Assembly (NCBI GenBank): GCA_003542295.1
Contig: DPKX01000184.1
Location: 15,560-23,714, forward strand
DNA length: 8,155 nucleotides
Origin: Candidatus Atribacter hydrocarboniphilus
Lineage (GTDB): Bacteria; Atribacterota; Atribacteria; Atribacterales; Atribacteraceae
Direction of reading: 5' to 3'
Each line of letters opens with the position of its first letter. Position 1 is the stretch's first letter. The translations under genes and the position numbers were made by a program. Shown here piece by piece: positions 7,074-8,155 of the stretch. The notes beneath the pieces are model-generated. The model did no database searches, was not told the origin of the DNA, and was given only the letters and a program-made list of their open reading frames with translations.

Positions 7074-7110
7074 AATAACTAATGAATATCTTTGATTTCA
7101 ATAACTAATG
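7074..7110. repeat. Pair of 11-bp direct repeats between nrdR and nrdD
   Basis: AATAACTAATG occurs at 7074-7084 and again at 7100-7110, 26 bp apart start to start. The second copy overlaps the nrdR stop codon. The spacing is about 2.5 helical turns. The repeats do not resemble the NrdR box. In such AT-rich DNA they may be a local duplication of no function. Confidence 0.4.
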
Positions 7111-7566
7111 CTTCTCTCCAGTCTTTAAAGAAGTCAAAATTTCCATAAACTGATCGATATCCCTGAATTCTCGATATACTGATGCAAAACGGACATAAGC
7201 CACTTGGTCTAATTCCTTTAATTTTTCCATAACTTTTTCTCCAACTCGAGACGAAGACACTTCTTCGTATCCTTTATCTCGTATCTCTTTTTCGATGAGG
7301 TCAGTTATAGACTCTAAAACTTCTACAGATATTGGCCGCTTTTCAACTGCTTTTAACATCCCATTTAAAATTTTTTCTCGGTCAAAAATTTCCCTTCTCC
7401 CATCTTTTTTGATAATTACCAATGGCTTTCTTTCTAATCGTTCATAGGTAGTAAATCTTTTTAAGCATTTAGGACATTCTCTTCTGCGCCGCACCCCACT
7501 TCCTCCGTCGGCAACCCGTGAATCGATCACTCGAGAATCAGGTTCACCACAAACCGGACAATGCAT
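7105..7566 (-). CDS. nrdR: Transcriptional repressor NrdR
   Basis: Nucleotide-sensing repressor of ribonucleotide reductase genes. The N-terminal zinc ribbon uses Cys3, Cys6, Cys31 and Cys34, with the family's RRRREC and RFTTYER motifs (27-31, 38-43). The ATP-cone domain (about 48-138, from [17 protein letters not shown]) senses ATP versus dATP. I chose the ATG at 7566, giving 153 residues beginning MHCPVCG, because family members start M-x-C-P and the purine-rich GGGGTG lies just upstream. An in-frame ATG at 7581 would add five residues but has no ribosome site. It is the first gene of an nrdR-nrdD-nrdG operon, an arrangement that places the regulator with its target. A NrdR box overlaps its own candidate promoter, so autoregulation is expected. 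Confidence 0.95.
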   Translation of the reverse strand: MHCPVCGEPDSRVIDSRVADGGSGVRRRRECPKCLKRFTTYERLERKPLVIIKKDGRREIFDREKILNGMLKAVEKRPISVEVLESITDLIEKEIRDKGYEEVSSSRVGEKVMEKLKELDQVAYVRFASVYREFRDIDQFMEILTSLKTGEKH

Positions 7567-7603
7567 CTCGCACCCCAACATATAGATTTAGATTTTGTAT
7601 AAC

Positions 7604-7619
7604 ATACTATATTTAGTAT
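7604..7619 (-). promoter_or_regulatory. NrdR box (operator for nrdR-nrdD-nrdG)
   Basis: ATACTATATTTAGTAT (+ strand) matches the published NrdR-box consensus acaCwAtATaTwGtgt at 13 of 16 positions, including the conserved C and G at positions 4 and 13. The arms ATACTA and TAGTAT are perfect inverted repeats. It lies 38 bp upstream of the chosen nrdR start and covers five bases of the candidate -10. NrdR boxes often occur as a tandem pair; I find no good second copy within about 35 bp. Confidence 0.75.
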
Positions 7620-7642
7620 ATAATAGTTTTAAGAAAAATCAA
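7615..7642 (-). promoter_or_regulatory. Promoter of nrdR-nrdD-nrdG operon
   Basis: Read on the minus strand, TTGATT (7637-7642, four of six matches to the -35 consensus) and TATACT (7615-7620, five of six to the -10) are 16 bp apart. The NrdR box overlaps the -10, so bound NrdR would block RNA polymerase. Transcription would start near 7608, giving a leader of about 40 bases before nrdR. Confidence 0.6.
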
Positions 7643-7742
7643 TATAGGAAACAAAAAATAATCCTTACTTCGTCATGGGAAAAAAACTTTTATTTAAAAA
7701 ATAGACTTTATTTAACCAAGAGTCTAAATTACTTGAAATTAT

Positions 7743-7771
7743 TTGGTTTTTCATGGGTTAATGAATATAAT
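7743..7771 (+). promoter_or_regulatory. Candidate promoter for the DUF2229 gene
   Basis: A perfect TATAAT (7766-7771) stands 17 bp after TTGGTT (7743-7748, three of six matches to -35). Transcription would start near 7778 and leave a leader of about 120 bases. A second TATAAT at 7858-7863 has no -35 at the right distance. AT-rich DNA yields such matches by chance, so this is only a moderate call. Confidence 0.4.
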
Positions 7772-7811
7772 ATAGTCTTGGGATTAAGGGATTGCTTTTA
7801 AATAAAAATGG

Positions 7812-7833
7812 CCATCATGGTGTTTAATGATGG
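7812..7833 (+). repeat. Inverted repeat 1 in the leader of the DUF2229 gene
   Basis: CCATCAT (7812-7818) pairs perfectly with ATGATGG (7827-7833) around an eight-base loop. There is no T run after it, so it is not a terminator. It could be a leader hairpin in the mRNA or a binding site for a dimeric regulator. Confidence 0.4.
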
Positions 7834-7838
7834 AGAGC

Positions 7839-7865
7839 TTATTATAAAATTTTGTTTTATAATAA
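7839..7865 (+). repeat. Inverted repeat 2 in the leader of the DUF2229 gene
   Basis: TTATTATAAAA (7839-7849) pairs perfectly with TTTTATAATAA (7855-7865) around the loop TTTTG. A shifted register also pairs CTTATTAT (7838-7845) with ATAATAAG (7862-7869). The stem is entirely A-T and no T run follows, so it is not a typical terminator. It ends 15 bases before the ribosome site AAGGAG (7881-7886) and could affect access to it. Confidence 0.45.
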
Positions 7866-7897
7866 TAAGGATGCTCGATCAAGGAGATGAATGCCGT

Positions 7898-8155
7898 TTG
7901 AAGGTTGGTATTCCTCGAGGATTGTTGTTTTATCGTTTTTATGCCTATTGGACAACTTTTTTAAAAGAATTAGGTGCAGAACTGGTGATTTCTCCGCCAA
8001 CCAATAAGCTCATTATTCAACGAGGGCTTACTTATGGAGTTGATGAAATATGCTTTCCAGTTAAAGTGTTTTTAGGGCACTGTCATTATTTAAAGGATAA
8101 GGTTGATTCTCTTTTTGTGCCCCGTATGGTGAGTTTCTGTAAAAATGAATATAAT
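7898..8155 (+). CDS. DUF2229 protein, acyl-CoA dehydratase activase-related (5' part)
   Basis: The window holds the first 86 residues; the rest lies beyond the 3' end. The sequence MKVGIPRGLLFYRFYAYW, then ELGAELVISPPTNK (24-37), VDEICFPVKVFLGH (48-61) and VPRMVSF (74-80) is typical of the DUF2229 family, whose members are related to activators of 2-hydroxyacyl-CoA dehydratases. Cys52 and Cys81 lie in conserved family positions and may bind an iron-sulfur cluster; this is inference. The frame opens directly in this domain, without the preceding ATPase domain of the large fused forms, so it appears to be the stand-alone type. I chose TTG at 7898 because AAGGAG (7881-7886) stands 11 bases upstream and homologues begin at this residue. 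An in-frame ATG at 7871 would add nine residues but has its purine run directly against it. The biochemical role of stand-alone members is not established. Confidence 0.8.
   Translation, partial: MKVGIPRGLLFYRFYAYWTTFLKELGAELVISPPTNKLIIQRGLTYGVDEICFPVKVFLGHCHYLKDKVDSLFVPRMVSFCKNEYN

Larger units (their letters stand above)
7582..7897. other. AT-rich divergent intergenic region
   Basis: This stretch separates the divergent nrdR and DUF2229 genes and contains no convincing gene. From left to right it holds the nrdR promoter and NrdR box (7604-7642), a tract rich in A and T with a 6-bp inverted repeat (TAGACT 7702-7707, AGTCTA 7721-7726), a candidate forward promoter (7743-7771), and two tandem inverted repeats (7812-7833 and 7839-7865) in the leader of the DUF2229 gene. 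A 68-codon frame on the + strand (7595-7801) crosses the nrdR promoter and looks random. Confidence 0.7.

Noticed and set aside
7579..7594. Possible second NrdR box left of the good one
   Set aside because: It matches the consensus at only about 8 of 16 positions, lacks the conserved C, and its 25-bp offset is not a usual spacing.
7595..7801. 68-codon open frame on the + strand between nrdR and the DUF2229 gene
   Set aside because: It has no ribosome site, its composition just mirrors AT-rich DNA (many Asn, Lys, Leu, Tyr), and it runs across the nrdR promoter and operator.
1..8155. CRISPR array, insertion sequence, tRNA or rRNA
   Set aside because: No regularly spaced repeats, transposase-like frames, terminal inverted repeats or recognisable RNA gene sequences were seen.

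Overview
The window looks like ordinary chromosome from a low-GC anaerobic bacterium. Class III (oxygen-sensitive) ribonucleotide reductase is its only dNTP-making system here, and the sugar-binding protein has a plain signal peptide ending AQA|K with no lipobox cysteine. That suggests a free periplasmic protein and so a two-membrane cell. Atribacterota, Thermotogota or a related lineage would fit, but this is a guess from gene content and codon bias; no rRNA or other taxonomic marker is present.

Left half, + strand (1-4152): the 3' part of a D-tagatose/D-allulose 3-epimerase-family gene, then a complete CUT2 (ribose-type) sugar ABC transporter: binding protein (547-1515), double-domain ATPase (1615-3138) and permease (3160-4152). 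A strong hairpin with a short T tail lies between the binding protein and the ATPase. It probably keeps binding-protein mRNA more abundant than the membrane parts. The set reads as an uptake and isomerisation module for a ketose or related monosaccharide or polyol.

Middle and right, - strand (7642 down to 4179): promoter, nrdR, nrdD, nrdG. NrdR is the dNTP-sensing repressor, NrdD the anaerobic glycyl-radical reductase, and NrdG its radical-SAM activase. A 16-bp sequence matching the NrdR-box consensus at 13 of 16 positions overlaps the -10 of the candidate nrdR promoter, so the operon appears autoregulated. The two blocks converge with only 26 bp between stop codons and no visible terminator.

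Right end, + strand (7582-8155): a 316-bp AT-rich intergenic region between the divergent nrdR and the next gene. It holds the nrdR control region, a candidate forward promoter and two tandem inverted repeats in the presumed leader. It is followed by the 5' part of a DUF2229 (acyl-CoA dehydratase activase-related) gene cut by the window end.

I do not see a clearly new multi-gene system. The most useful observations are regulatory: the NrdR box on the -10, two competing hairpins between the binding-protein and ATPase genes, a 16-bp perfect palindrome and an orphan Shine-Dalgarno with an open leader frame before the binding-protein gene, and the hairpin-rich leader of the DUF2229 gene.
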